The notes beneath the pieces are model-generated. The model did no database searches. It was not told the DNA's origin and worked only from the letters and a program-made list of their open reading frames with translations. From an uncultured Nitrospira sp. (GTDB taxonomy: Bacteria; Nitrospirota; Nitrospiria; Nitrospirales; UBA8639): a stretch of 29,767 bases of DNA. Both the position numbers and the translations under genes were made by a program. Within the stretch, counting starts at the first letter, position 1. Each line of letters starts with the position of its first letter. Of the stretch, positions 6,423 through 14,663 are shown one piece after another. Location: assembly GCA_902500695.1 (NCBI GenBank), contig CABVRQ010000050.1, positions 1-29,767 on the forward strand. The letters are read 5' to 3'.

Positions 6423-8579
6423 ATGAATCAATCAACTCGTTTGTTGACGGAAGAATTTCGTAATCTTTCTGAGTTAGCTCATAATGTCTGGTGGAGTTGG
6501 TCTCCTGAAGGCCGGGCCGTTTTTTCATACATTGATCCCACGCTCTGGCGGTTGACGTATCACGATCCTCTTAAGCAGTTGCAGCGGATTGCCTCTGACC
6601 GGTTGGATGCTCTCGGACAAGATGTGGTGTTTCTTTCCCTGTATCGCGAGGCCATGAAGGCGTTTCATGCCTATATGGAGGCCAAGGACCACTGGTTCGG
6701 GCGAACGTATCCTCAGTGGCAGGATCGCACAATTGCCTATTTTTCGGCAGAATTTGGATTGCATCGTTCGGTTCCCCTCTATAGCGGGGGATTGGGGATT
6801 CTGGCTGGTGATCATCTCAAAGAGGCCAGTGACCTGGGAGTTCCGTTGGTGGCTGTCGGGTTTATGTATAGCCAGGCCTATTTTCGGCAGGTTGTGGATA
6901 CCAACGGATGGCAGGAAGCGGTGTATGATTCCGTTGATCCGATGATGATGCCGATTGAGTTGGCGCGTACGCCAGCCGGGGATTTGGCAAAGATTCAAGT
7001 TCAACTGGGTACCCGAATGGTCGCGTGTGTGATCTGGCAGATCCAAGTTGGCCGGGTTTCGCTTTATCTTTTGGATACTGATACACCGGAAAATTCACCA
7101 GAGGATCGTCATCTGACCGCTCGACTCTATGGTGGAGACCATCGCACACGGCTCTGTCAGGAGTTGTTGTTGGGCATCGGCGGTGTGCGGGCTCTTCGTG
7201 CGGTGGGGCGTGATCCCAATGTGTGGCATGCCAATGAAGGACATCCGGCTTTTTTTCTGGTCGAACGGATTCGTGAACAACTTCAACGGGGGCTGTCCTT
7301 ATCGGAGGCGGCCGCTCAGGTTCGTCAGAGTACCGTATTTACAACCCATACGCCTGTTCCTGCAGGTCATGATGTCTTTTCTGGAGACCTCATTCGCGAG
7401 CATTGTCAATGGTGGTGGGAAGAATTAGGACTCACGCAGGAAGATTTTATGGCATTGGGTCGTCATCCGGAATTATCACCGGATCAATTCCATATGACGA
7501 CATTGCCTATCCGTCTGGCCTCGTTTATTAATGGCGTGAGCAAGGAACATGAACAGGTCTCAAAAAAGATGTTTCACATTCTGTGGCCGGAACGGGCGCT
7601 GCATGAGGTCCCCATTCACAGCGTCACCAATGGGGTGCATGTCCCAACCTGGATTGCCCAGGAAATGGATGTGTTGTATCAAAAATATCTTGGATCTGAC
7701 TGGCGGGAACGCTGTGACGACCTCAACATGTGGCAGAGGATGAAGGAGGTGCCGGATGAGGAAGTATGGGAGGTCCGGAAATTTCTGAAACGAAAGCTGA
7801 TGAGCTTTATCCGTCAGCGCGCCAGGATGGGATGGATGGATGGGACGATGGAGCCTATCCAGGTGTTGGCGAGTGGGGCGTTTCTTGAGCCGCATGCGTT
7901 GACTCTGGGATTTGCACGACGATTTGCGACCTATAAGCGGGCCACGCTGTTGTTTTCAGACCTGGAGCGGCTGAAACAGATTCTGTTAAATCCGTGGCGA
8001 CCTGTTCAAATTGTCTTTGCCGGAAAATCGCATCCTGCCGATCAGGCAGGGCGCGAACTTATCCATCGTATTTATCAATTCGCCAAAGCGCACCATCTGG
8101 GAGGCCATATTGCGTTTGTCGAGGACTATGACATGCATGTGGCCAAATTTTTGGTGCAAGGGGTGGATGTCTGGCTCAATAATCCCCGCCCGCCGTTAGA
8201 GGCTAGCGGGACAAGCGGCCAGAAAGCCGCCTTAAATGGTGTGCCCAACTTGAGTGTGTTAGATGGGTGGTGGAAAGAAGGCTATGATGGAAGTAACGGC
8301 TGGGCCGTGCCTCTTCCTCAAGAACCACTTGGCGATTGGGCTCAGGATGACTTGGATATGGTCGGACTCTACACCCTGCTGGAAAACGATGTGATTCCGT
8401 TATATTACGACCGTGGTGTTGATGGCGTTCCACATGGGTGGTGCACTGTTGTCAAAAATTCCATTCGGACATCGGCTCCACAGTTCAGTGCTCGCCGCAT
8501 GCTCAAAGAATACGTGAATCGTGCGTATACGCCGTTGTTTTCGGAGGCAGGGAAGGCCCGAGACGAAAAACTGGCCTGA
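6423..8579 (+). CDS. glgP: Alpha-glucan (glycogen/maltodextrin) phosphorylase, GT35
   Basis: 718 residues. The enzyme releases glucose 1-phosphate from alpha-1,4-glucan chains using phosphate and pyridoxal phosphate, in the cytoplasm. Seen in order: an N-terminal DUF3417-like start (EFRNLSELAHNVWWSWSPEG, residues 11-30), IAYFSAEFGLHRSVPLYSGG, VWHANEGHPAFF, TTHTPVPAGHDVF, the nucleotide-fold segment FARRFATYKRATL, and the cofactor region ASGTSGQKAALNG, where Lys601 should be the PLP lysine. Length and motifs fit the TIGR02094 short phosphorylase type rather than the roughly 815-840-aa E. coli GlgP/MalP type. No other glycogen genes are adjacent. The ATG has only a weak SD (gtgag). It implies that the organism stores or recycles alpha-glucan. 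Confidence 0.95.
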   Translation: MNQSTRLLTEEFRNLSELAHNVWWSWSPEGRAVFSYIDPTLWRLTYHDPLKQLQRIASDRLDALGQDVVFLSLYREAMKAFHAYMEAKDHWFGRTYPQWQDRTIAYFSAEFGLHRSVPLYSGGLGILAGDHLKEASDLGVPLVAVGFMYSQAYFRQVVDTNGWQEAVYDSVDPMMMPIELARTPAGDLAKIQVQLGTRMVACVIWQIQVGRVSLYLLDTDTPENSPEDRHLTARLYGGDHRTRLCQELLLGIGGVRALRAVGRDPNVWHANEGHPAFFLVERIREQLQRGLSLSEAAAQVRQSTVFTTHTPVPAGHDVFSGDLIREHCQWWWEELGLTQEDFMALGRHPELSPDQFHMTTLPIRLASFINGVSKEHEQVSKKMFHILWPERALHEVPIHSVTNGVHVPTWIAQEMDVLYQKYLGSDWRERCDDLNMWQRMKEVPDEEVWEVRKFLKRKLMSFIRQRARMGWMDGTMEPIQVLASGAFLEPHALTLGFARRFATYKRATLLFSDLERLKQILLNPWRPVQIVFAGKSHPADQAGRELIHRIYQFAKAHHLGGHIAFVEDYDMHVAKFLVQGVDVWLNNPRPPLEASGTSGQKAALNGVPNLSVLDGWWKEGYDGSNGWAVPLPQEPLGDWAQDDLDMVGLYTLLENDVIPLYYDRGVDGVPHGWCTVVKNSIRTSAPQFSARRMLKEYVNRAYTPLFSEAGKARDEKLA

Positions 8580-8841
8580 ATCTCTTAGCGAATTCTACAA
8601 ATTTGTGTCTAATGCGTGTTAGGCGAATCTTTTCGCAGAAGACCATGGGACGTCCGTATCACAGTTGTAGGTTCTGTAATCCAGTGATACCATCGACCTT
8701 AAGTATGGTCCACTATTCCCTGTCTCATCGGTATCTCTTCGATCGATATGATTTTTCCTTCCAGTTTCATTCATGGAGTGAAAAGGGTTTGACGTCTTTT
8801 CAACGAAGAGCGGGAATTATTCTGAACAGCCGTGGTCCACT

Positions 8842-9267
8842 ATGAAATTTTTACGAATTTTGATTCTACTAGGTATTGTATTTGGATTGGGCTATTACAC
8901 GGGGCAAAAACCGGATGTCGTGAAGCAAGGATTGCGTGATTTGTCCGGGCAGGTCTTGGAAAACACGATTGGATTTGATCGGAAGACCAACTTGCAGCGA
9001 CAAATGTTGGCAGCAAAAGACGGCTTTTTGGAAGGCCGGGCGTATCTATTAGATCATCACTTCAAGGAAGCTTCAGGCGAGTTTGAACGTGCACTTCACC
9101 ATTTAGATCAAGCGGTTGAGTTGGACCCTCAAGGCCCCATGGCTCAAAAAATCAAAATTGTTAAACAGAAAATTCGAGAGGCTCAGGAACGCCTGGCTCA
9201 AGGACAAAGCCTTCCTCCTCATTTGTTGGACGATCTTCGTCAGGAGTTGCAGTCTGTTATGCCTTGA
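8842..9267 (+). CDS. Small membrane-anchored helical (TPR-like) protein
   Basis: 141 residues. An N-terminal hydrophobic segment, FLRILILLGIVFGLGYYTG (3-21), acts as an uncleaved anchor or signal. The rest is hydrophilic and helical, with a TPR-like pair of helices (YLLDHHFKEASGEFERALH then LDQAVELDP, about 63-95) and a Gln/Glu/Lys-rich coiled C-terminus. It probably sits in the inner membrane facing the periplasm and mediates protein contacts; the partner is unknown. The ATG is kept because of the coherent signal-anchor, although no good SD precedes it. It is separated from the phosphorylase gene by 262 bp with no recognisable gene, and that gap contains an 11-bp direct repeat of the start region (8706-8716 and 8833-8843). 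Confidence 0.7.
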   Translation: MKFLRILILLGIVFGLGYYTGQKPDVVKQGLRDLSGQVLENTIGFDRKTNLQRQMLAAKDGFLEGRAYLLDHHFKEASGEFERALHHLDQAVELDPQGPMAQKIKIVKQKIREAQERLAQGQSLPPHLLDDLRQELQSVMP

Positions 9268-9418
9268 CGAAATCTACCTCTAGCTCGCCAGTTGCGTTCA
9301 TTGTTTCTTCTCTTCCCATTTTATCGAATTATTTAATTCCAGATTATCGCTTGGTTGGAGCCTTATATGGAATTTAAGAGTTAGGATGGGAAGGTATGGT
9401 GGGATTCCTCTCATAAAA

Positions 9419-9452
9419 AGACCCCTCCATCGTCTAGACAATGGAGGGGTCT
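9419..9452 (-). terminator. Intrinsic terminator of the HEAT-protein transcript
   Basis: A perfect 12-bp stem (agacccctccat / atggaggggtct) with a 10-nt loop, followed on the minus strand by TTTTTAT. It lies 34 bp beyond the HEAT gene stop. It could also act weakly on the plus strand after the 8842 gene (ggtatttt). Confidence 0.85.
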
Positions 9453-9485
9453 GGTATTTTCATAACCTGGACTGGTAAATCAGGC

Positions 9486-10355
9486 TTAAGCCGTGACGGC
9501 CTGCTTTTTCCATTCTGCCAACATGTGTTCGATTCGTAAGCGAACCACCAGGTCGGGGTCTTTTGCCAAAAGCTTAATCGCCTCACGGCCACGAGGATCC
9601 CCAATTTTTTCTAGTGCGGCTGCGGACGAGAGTCGGATGAACCAGTCAGAGTCTTGCAATCCTTCCATCAATAAATCAACGCTACTGGAATCCTTAATCT
9701 CTCCTAGAGCCAGAATGGCCTGTTTCCTAATCACTTCGTCTTGATTCTTCAGGCATTCGAGTAATCGTCCAACGGCCGGTTGTCCAAGTTCTGCGAGCGC
9801 CCAGGTCGCATCGTCTTTAAACTCATCATTGTGAAGCATCGAAATTAACGGATCAAGGACTCGTTCATCGTTAATTTTCCCCAACGCTTTGATCACTGAT
9901 TTCCGAGCATCGTAGTCTCGTATATAGCGGAGTAGAAGGTCCACGGCTGGTGAGCCAATCATGGCGATCGCTTCAACTGCGGCGTCCCGAACCTGCCAAT
10001 CTCCGTCTCGAAGGCATCGAACGAGAGGTTCAACGCAACGTTCATCACCCATTTCTCCCAGGGTAATCACTGCTTCGCGTCGGACGACCCATTCTGAGTC
10101 ATTCAAGAGATCGATCTGAATATCGATTTCATCTTTGACCTGCTCTTCGACTAACTCTTCTTCTTGTTCTGTTCCTTCTTCGTGTTCAGCAGAGGCGACG
10201 ATGTCTGTTGTTTCTTCATCTGCTTCCGCCGTGATGGCTTCGGAGATTTCATCCACCAGCTCATCTTGAGGCAAGGTTGTCTTGCCTTCCAAGGATACAA
10301 ACTCCTCCGTTTTATCTGAAAATGCATCATCCATATTTTTTTGGTCGTCCCGCAT
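9486..10355 (-). CDS. HEAT-repeat protein with acidic N-terminal region
   Basis: 289 residues from an ATG with GGAGG 9 bases upstream. Residues 1-78 are strongly acidic and probably disordered (runs such as EEGTEQEEELVEEQ). From about residue 80 to the end there are roughly six HEAT/PBS-lyase-like units of about 31 residues, recognisable by repeated ...VRREAVITLGEMGDE, VRDAAVEAIAMIG, KSVIKALGKIND, IRKQAILALGEI and IRLSSAAALEKIGD. Such solenoids are protein-interaction scaffolds, and some act in phycobilin lyases, which is not suggested here. No signal peptide, so cytoplasmic. It lies 44 bp downstream of a small, very basic protein gene on the same strand and shares its terminator, so the two are probably co-transcribed. 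Confidence 0.88.
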   Translation of the reverse strand: MRDDQKNMDDAFSDKTEEFVSLEGKTTLPQDELVDEISEAITAEADEETTDIVASAEHEEGTEQEEELVEEQVKDEIDIQIDLLNDSEWVVRREAVITLGEMGDERCVEPLVRCLRDGDWQVRDAAVEAIAMIGSPAVDLLLRYIRDYDARKSVIKALGKINDERVLDPLISMLHNDEFKDDATWALAELGQPAVGRLLECLKNQDEVIRKQAILALGEIKDSSSVDLLMEGLQDSDWFIRLSSAAALEKIGDPRGREAIKLLAKDPDLVVRLRIEHMLAEWKKQAVTA

Positions 10356-10399
10356 GCCTCAATTCCTCCAAATTCTCTTCAGGGTCGATCTGCAGAACC

Positions 10400-10603
10400 T
10401 TAGGCCTCTGCCGCGACTTTCTTTGATTTCCGCTGTTCCTCGCGCCGTTTAGCAGTTCGAACCTTCCGTTGCACTCTTCGTAAACGTTTTCGTAATGACC
10501 GGATGGTTGAATCTCCCTCAGGATTGTCGTTACTGGCTAGGGATTTGGTGACCTTGGTTTTTAGAGACGTTGCGTCTTCCTGAAGTGATCGTCGTTTGGC
10601 CAT
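10400..10603 (-). CDS. Small, highly basic hypothetical protein
   Basis: 67 residues with AAGGAG about 10 bases before the ATG. The C-terminal half is almost entirely Arg/Lys/Gln/Glu, with RSLRKRLRRVQRKVRTAKRR at about 35-54, predicting one long charged helix that could bind nucleic acid or an acidic partner. There is no known domain; it faintly recalls ribosomal-protein-like or nucleoid-associated tails, but no family assignment is justified. The gene directly downstream encodes the acidic HEAT protein. The good SD, clean spacing and biased composition support a real gene. Confidence 0.75.
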   Translation of the reverse strand: MAKRRSLQEDATSLKTKVTKSLASNDNPEGDSTIRSLRKRLRRVQRKVRTAKRREEQRKSKKVAAEA

Positions 10604-10746
10604 ATGAAAATGCTCTCCTTACTCTAGAAATTTGATTGACGAATACTGGTACGTGTGGCCTTCTACCAAGTTGAGTCTAGTCAAGGGATTTGGATGGTGT
10701 CAACGGGGAAACGCCATACTTGGCAGGGTCTCAGGTTTTTTTCATA

Positions 10747-10783
10747 AAAAACCCCCGCTGAGCTCAGCCCAGCGGGGGTTTTT
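10747..10783 (-). terminator. Intrinsic terminator after the cytochrome c gene
   Basis: A 14-bp stem aaaaacccccgctg / cagcgggggttttt with a 9-nt loop, ending in a T-run on both strands; on the minus strand it follows the cytochrome stop by about 20 bp. It is the shape of a bidirectional rho-independent terminator. Confidence 0.88.
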
Positions 10784-10804
10784 CGCAAAAATACTAAATA
10801 TCAG

Positions 10805-11266
10805 CTACTCTTTGCAGAAACTTCTTTCGTACGCAATGACCTTCCAGGCTTCCTCTTCACTGATGGTGGCTGGAACTAAAGGCACCATGCCTGTGCCAGG
10901 GCTACCGTTCTTGATGACCCACATGAGTTCGCCATCTTTCCGTTTCTTGTGAAATTTGCAATTGGTGAAGTCACGGGGACCTGGGGTCAAGACGGCTCCT
11001 GCCGGCCCTTGGCCATCACCTTTGGCGCCATGGCAGTTCACACAAGTCCCTTTTCCTTCGAATAAGGCTTTGCCTTCCGCCACGATCTCTGGCGATGCTT
11101 CTTCGGCTTTGTCATAAAGAGGGGTTTTATCTTTTTTGGCTTCTGAGCGTTTATCAGCCGGAACGCGTGATGGAATTGGATCTTTTTCTGGGCCGGCAAT
11201 GGCCAAGCCTGTGGTCAAAAACATAGCGGCAGTTAAGGTTCCAAGTACTTTCATCGAAAACGTCAT
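10805..11266 (-). CDS. Periplasmic monoheme class I c-type cytochrome
   Basis: 153 residues from an ATG preceded by AGGAGG 5 bases away. A signal peptide runs to about residue 24-25 (LTAAMFLTTGLAIAG). The heme site is CVNCH at 75-79 within GKGTCVNCHGAKGDGQGPAG, and Met127 in GTGMVPL is the likely sixth ligand. Two further cysteines (C103, C151) could form a disulfide. Proteins of this size and motif carry electrons in the periplasm between a dehydrogenase or oxidoreductase and a terminal oxidase. In Nitrospira relatives many such small cytochromes are found, but the partner here cannot be named because the gene is alone, with its own promoter (11430-11459) and terminator. Confidence 0.93.
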   Translation of the reverse strand: MTFSMKVLGTLTAAMFLTTGLAIAGPEKDPIPSRVPADKRSEAKKDKTPLYDKAEEASPEIVAEGKALFEGKGTCVNCHGAKGDGQGPAGAVLTPGPRDFTNCKFHKKRKDGELMWVIKNGSPGTGMVPLVPATISEEEAWKVIAYERSFCKE

Positions 11267-11685
11267 GTAAGCCTCCTAAGGTTAAACAGAGTTGATGAGA
11301 CCGTAAAAAAACATGGGGATTGCATTATCGCTTCCCCTTTTTTTCCTCTTTTTGGGTTGGTGTTGTTTGAGGGGTGAATTAACCTAATTCATAAACATAA
11401 GGTCAAATTTAAACCACCCAAACCTTTTCATCATATCAATCAGTTTTTTAGCCTGTCAAGAAGGTGAATAAGAGTTAATGTGGCATCCAATCCCGCAGAA
11501 GTTTTCCACTGCGTGTCAGGAGAACTGCTTCCACTGGTTATTTTAAAAATGGTGCAATAGGCAGGACTAAGGCTTTTCCAGCTTTATCCAGAACAAGTCA
11601 AATATGGTGCGTGCGAATTTATGGAAATTTTGAAGGGCGGGAGGATGGACGATTGAGCGGAGCCATTATCCCTCGAATTTTGCCA
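11267..11685. other. Intergenic region of 419 bp without a gene
   Basis: No reading frame with coding character was seen. It holds the cytochrome promoter (11430-11459) and a long cytochrome leader of about 157 nt with a short G4A/TC4 hairpin. On the other side is the downstream end of the rodZ-like gene, where I find no convincing terminator. Confidence 0.6.
11430..11459 (-). promoter_or_regulatory. Sigma-70-like promoter, probably for the cytochrome c gene
   Basis: On the minus strand TTGACA (11454-11459), an 18-bp spacer and TATGAT (11430-11435). The predicted transcript starts near 11423, giving a leader of about 157 nt. Confidence 0.55.
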
Positions 11686-12558
11686 TCAGGGCTTCAAGCG
11701 AATGTCTCGGACCACCTGACCTGGCTTTCCAAATGGACCTTTTAATTCTCCATTAAGGCGGATGATCACACCGGCCGCATTCCCTAACGTGAGCAAGTAT
11801 TGTGTATTCGCCTTCCAGGTGCTTTTTTGTCCAGGTTGTAATAAGGCTTCATGCGGAGCCTGATCGTCAGACTGCACCACCACCCAGGTCAGTTGTGTGG
11901 CTTCGATTTCTAGGACCAGCGTTCCATTGAACCCGGTGGTCTTTTCGGGAACGGGGGAAACAGGCAAGGTCGGTATCGGTTGAGGCTCAGGGGGTAGCGG
12001 TGGAGGTGTGATATCAGATGGGGGAGGAGGAGTGATCTGTACTTCAGTGTTGACAGGGGATTCTGATGAAACGCTGTCGGGTGACTCTTCAATGGGGCGT
12101 GCAAGATCAGGTATTCCTTCCTCCTGTATTCCATTGATTGGTAAAGGAGTTTCGGATTCAGGTGTGAGTGGAACGGTTTCCTGTTGCCGGGGTAGGAAAT
12201 AAAAGAGAACTCCACCGATGGCCAGAAAAAGAATGACAACAAGATTCCAATTGAATCGTTTGCGATGGGCTGCTTGCAATGTGACCTGGATGTGTTGCTG
12301 CTCCTCTTGGGTGCGATCATAGAAAGCGCTGGAGGTGGTTAGGAATAGCTGAATGGCATTATCTTCATCCAGGCCCAAGGAACGGGCATACGACCGTACG
12401 AATCCTTTGACGAACACTTTGGCCGGTAGGCTTGCGAAATCCTCTTCCTCAAGAGCTTGAAGATGGCGCTGTTGAATGCGAGTTTTGGAAGCGATCTGCT
12501 CCAAAGATAAACGTTGTCGTTCCCGGGTCTGTCGGAATAATCCACCAAGAGTTTCCAT
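11686..12558 (-). CDS. rodZ: RodZ-like cell-shape protein (HTH, transmembrane, DUF4115)
   Basis: 290 residues from ATG 12558, preferred over ATG 12597 because AGGA lies 8 bases before it and the HTH starts right there (METLGGLFRQTRERQRLSLE). An N-terminal Xre-like HTH (about 5-65) of the RodZ type has QIASKTRIQQRHLQALEEED and the family-typical FASLPAKVFVKGFVRSYA. Next come one transmembrane segment (WNLVVILFLAIGGVLFYFL, about 104-122), a long Pro/Glu/Ser-rich periplasmic linker (about 125-200) and a C-terminal DUF4115 beta domain. RodZ links MreB filaments inside the cell to the elongation machinery outside. It is the last gene of the long minus-strand series. Confidence 0.88.
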   Translation of the reverse strand: METLGGLFRQTRERQRLSLEQIASKTRIQQRHLQALEEEDFASLPAKVFVKGFVRSYARSLGLDEDNAIQLFLTTSSAFYDRTQEEQQHIQVTLQAAHRKRFNWNLVVILFLAIGGVLFYFLPRQQETVPLTPESETPLPINGIQEEGIPDLARPIEESPDSVSSESPVNTEVQITPPPPSDITPPPLPPEPQPIPTLPVSPVPEKTTGFNGTLVLEIEATQLTWVVVQSDDQAPHEALLQPGQKSTWKANTQYLLTLGNAAGVIIRLNGELKGPFGKPGQVVRDIRLKP

Positions 12559-12662
12559 GGCGTTATCCTGAATGTGAAAGGCTTTTCCCGTATTCATGTT
12601 GATGGCTTGTCATAGGAAGACACCCGTCTTGTAAATGGTGTGCGTACCGAAAATCTTGGGGC

Positions 12663-13577
12663 CTATGACAAATCCTCAAAATGAGTCAGATGTTTAAAAG
12701 ATGTAAATCGTTTATCAATGTCTTCACGGGTTAAATGCCTGAGTCGGTCCAGGCTGAATTCCTCCACATTAAAAGAGGCCATGACACTCCCAAAAATGAT
12801 GGCCTGTCGAAGCCCAGCTTGTGAATAGTTTTCGGTGGCAGAAAGGTACCCCATAAAGCCCCCAGCAAAGGTGTCGCCAGCGCCGGTTGGATCTTTTACC
12901 GCTTCCAGCGGATAGGCTGGAGCTCCAAAAATTTCCTGCTGATGAAACATCAGGACCCCATATTCTCCTCGTTTAATAATCAGGGTTTTGGGGCCACGCG
13001 ATAAGATCCGTTTCGCCACTTGCACGAGATTGGCGTCATCCCCTAATGCACGGGCTTCCCCGTCGTTAATGATGAGGATATCGATATGTTCGAGGACTTT
13101 CCATAACGCTTCCTTTTTTCCCTCAATCCAAAAATTCATGGTATCGCAGGCCACGATGGATGGCCGCTTCACTTGTTTCAGGACATCCAGTTGTAATTCT
13201 GGATCAATGTTACCCAGAAACAAGGCGGATGGCGTGGTATAGCTGGCAGGAATTTTCGGCCGAAACGTTTCTAGCACATTGAGATGTGTTTCCAGGGTTT
13301 GGGCTTCGTTGAGTTGATAGGAATATTCTCCTCGCCAGCGAAAGGTTTTTCCAGGTCGTTGCTCCAATCCGTCAAGATTGATGCCTCGACTGCTCAGGAA
13401 ATCGAGATGTTCCTTTGGGAAGTCTTCGCCAACAACCGCAATGAGATTTACGTCTGTGAAAAAACTGGCCGAAGTGGAAAAATACGTGGCGGATCCTCCC
13501 AGCACATTCGAGGCTTCACCAAACGGCGTTCGTACAGAATCAAAGGCAACGGATCCTACTACTAATAAATTACCCAT
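12663..13577 (-). CDS. PfkB-family carbohydrate/nucleoside kinase
   Basis: 304 residues from ATG 13577; this Met begins the canonical first strand (MGNLLVVGSVAFDSV) and has AAAAGG upstream. The longer frame to 13721 would run inside mtnP. PfkB signature 1 region GGSATYFS at 27-34; signature 2 DPTGAGDTFAGGFMG at 229-243 with catalytic base Asp235; the central EARALGDDANLV segment is also typical. It phosphorylates a sugar or nucleoside with ATP in the cytoplasm. The substrate cannot be read from the sequence. The gene starts 5 bp after mtnP stops, so translational coupling is likely, and the substrate may belong to methylthioadenosine or adenosine salvage. Confidence 0.9.
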   Translation of the reverse strand: MGNLLVVGSVAFDSVRTPFGEASNVLGGSATYFSTSASFFTDVNLIAVVGEDFPKEHLDFLSSRGINLDGLEQRPGKTFRWRGEYSYQLNEAQTLETHLNVLETFRPKIPASYTTPSALFLGNIDPELQLDVLKQVKRPSIVACDTMNFWIEGKKEALWKVLEHIDILIINDGEARALGDDANLVQVAKRILSRGPKTLIIKRGEYGVLMFHQQEIFGAPAYPLEAVKDPTGAGDTFAGGFMGYLSATENYSQAGLRQAIIFGSVMASFNVEEFSLDRLRHLTREDIDKRFTSFKHLTHFEDLS

Positions 13578-13582
13578 ATGAT

Positions 13583-14503
13583 TTAGGACCTTTTCTTGGA
13601 GTGTTGGGTGGTCGATAATAAATGGCGCCGTAATAGAAGCTGATACCGCTTTCGCAAGGTCGGACTTATTCGATTGAGCGGAGTGATGACGGCGTGTTCT
13701 AATGCGGTCTGACACGAGCAAGGCCCAAGGTCTTTTGCGAGATCGAGTGCCTGCCGAAGAACGATTTTAGCGGTTTCGACATTTTGATGCATGATGGATA
13801 AGATGGCTCCAACGGACACGGCGTCTTCTGTCTCGTGCCAGCAATCATAATCCGTGACCAGCGCAAGGGTGGCATAGCACAGTTCGGCTTCACGAGCCAA
13901 TTTGGCTTCCGGAATATTTGTCATGCCAATAACATCCACACCCCATTGCCGGTAGAGAAATGATTCGGCTCGACTGGAGAATTGGGGCCCTTCAATGCAG
14001 AGGTACGTACCAGGACGGTGCACCGTCACGGAGACTCCTTGGCTGGCCTTTTCTAACACACTCGACAAGGTCCCACACATGGGATCCGCGAAGGCGACAT
14101 GGGCGACAATGCCCTGGTCGAAAAACGTGTTATCACGTTGAGTGGTTCGGTCAATGAATTGATCAGGCAGGACAAAATCCCCCGGTTGAATGGATTCCTT
14201 CATACTTCCCACCGCACTAATGGAAAATACTCGCGTCACACCCATGGCTTTTAGGGCATGAATATTCGCGCGATAGTTTATGGCGGAAGGCAGAGTGCGG
14301 TGTCCTCGACCGTGGCGAGCCAAAAAGGCGACTCGCATGCCATGAAAGGTTCCCAGAATTATGGCGTCCGAAGGTTTCCCAAACGGGGTTGTCACCCGAA
14401 CTTCTTTGAGGTTGGTGAACCCGTCCATTTCATAGAGTCCACTGCCTCCGATAATTCCGATTTGAGCCCGTTGGGTAGGCGAAGATGGCCGTTTAATATT
14501 CAT
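13583..14503 (-). CDS. mtnP: S-methyl-5'-thioadenosine phosphorylase
   Basis: 306 residues. It splits methylthioadenosine with phosphate into adenine and methylthioribose 1-phosphate (methionine salvage). PNP/MTAP family 2 landmarks: GGSGLYEMDG (19-28), RHGRGH (63-68, phosphate binding), NYRANIHALKAMGVT (76-90), YLCIEGPQFSSRAES (167-181), GMTNIPEAKLAREAELCYA (193-211) and TDYDCW (217-222, base recognition). The C-terminus is about 15-20 residues longer than usual and basic. The ATG has GGAG 13 bases upstream. MTA arises from polyamine synthesis or from quorum signals; the kinase gene follows within 5 bp. Confidence 0.94.
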   Translation of the reverse strand: MNIKRPSSPTQRAQIGIIGGSGLYEMDGFTNLKEVRVTTPFGKPSDAIILGTFHGMRVAFLARHGRGHRTLPSAINYRANIHALKAMGVTRVFSISAVGSMKESIQPGDFVLPDQFIDRTTQRDNTFFDQGIVAHVAFADPMCGTLSSVLEKASQGVSVTVHRPGTYLCIEGPQFSSRAESFLYRQWGVDVIGMTNIPEAKLAREAELCYATLALVTDYDCWHETEDAVSVGAILSIMHQNVETAKIVLRQALDLAKDLGPCSCQTALEHAVITPLNRISPTLRKRYQLLLRRHLLSTTQHSKKRS

Positions 14504-14663
14504 TCACTCACTCGTTCTCCGCCATGTGAGCAGGTCTCTCTGATCAAAAGGGAAGGGCATGTGGTTTCAGTGGTATGCTGATTTGGGGCCGAACTAATGA
14601 GGAGTCTTTCATGTCTCAAAGGAGTGAAGTTTTCCGCATTGTATCATGAACTGCCCTGGATGG

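Noticed and set aside
8438..8845. A plus-strand frame overlapping the end of the phosphorylase gene
   Set aside because: It is an out-of-frame shadow of the phosphorylase C-terminus, extended through the intergenic gap.
13578..13721. N-terminal extension of the PfkB kinase frame
   Set aside because: It lies inside the mtnP C-terminus, and the kinase fold begins exactly at the ATG at 13577.
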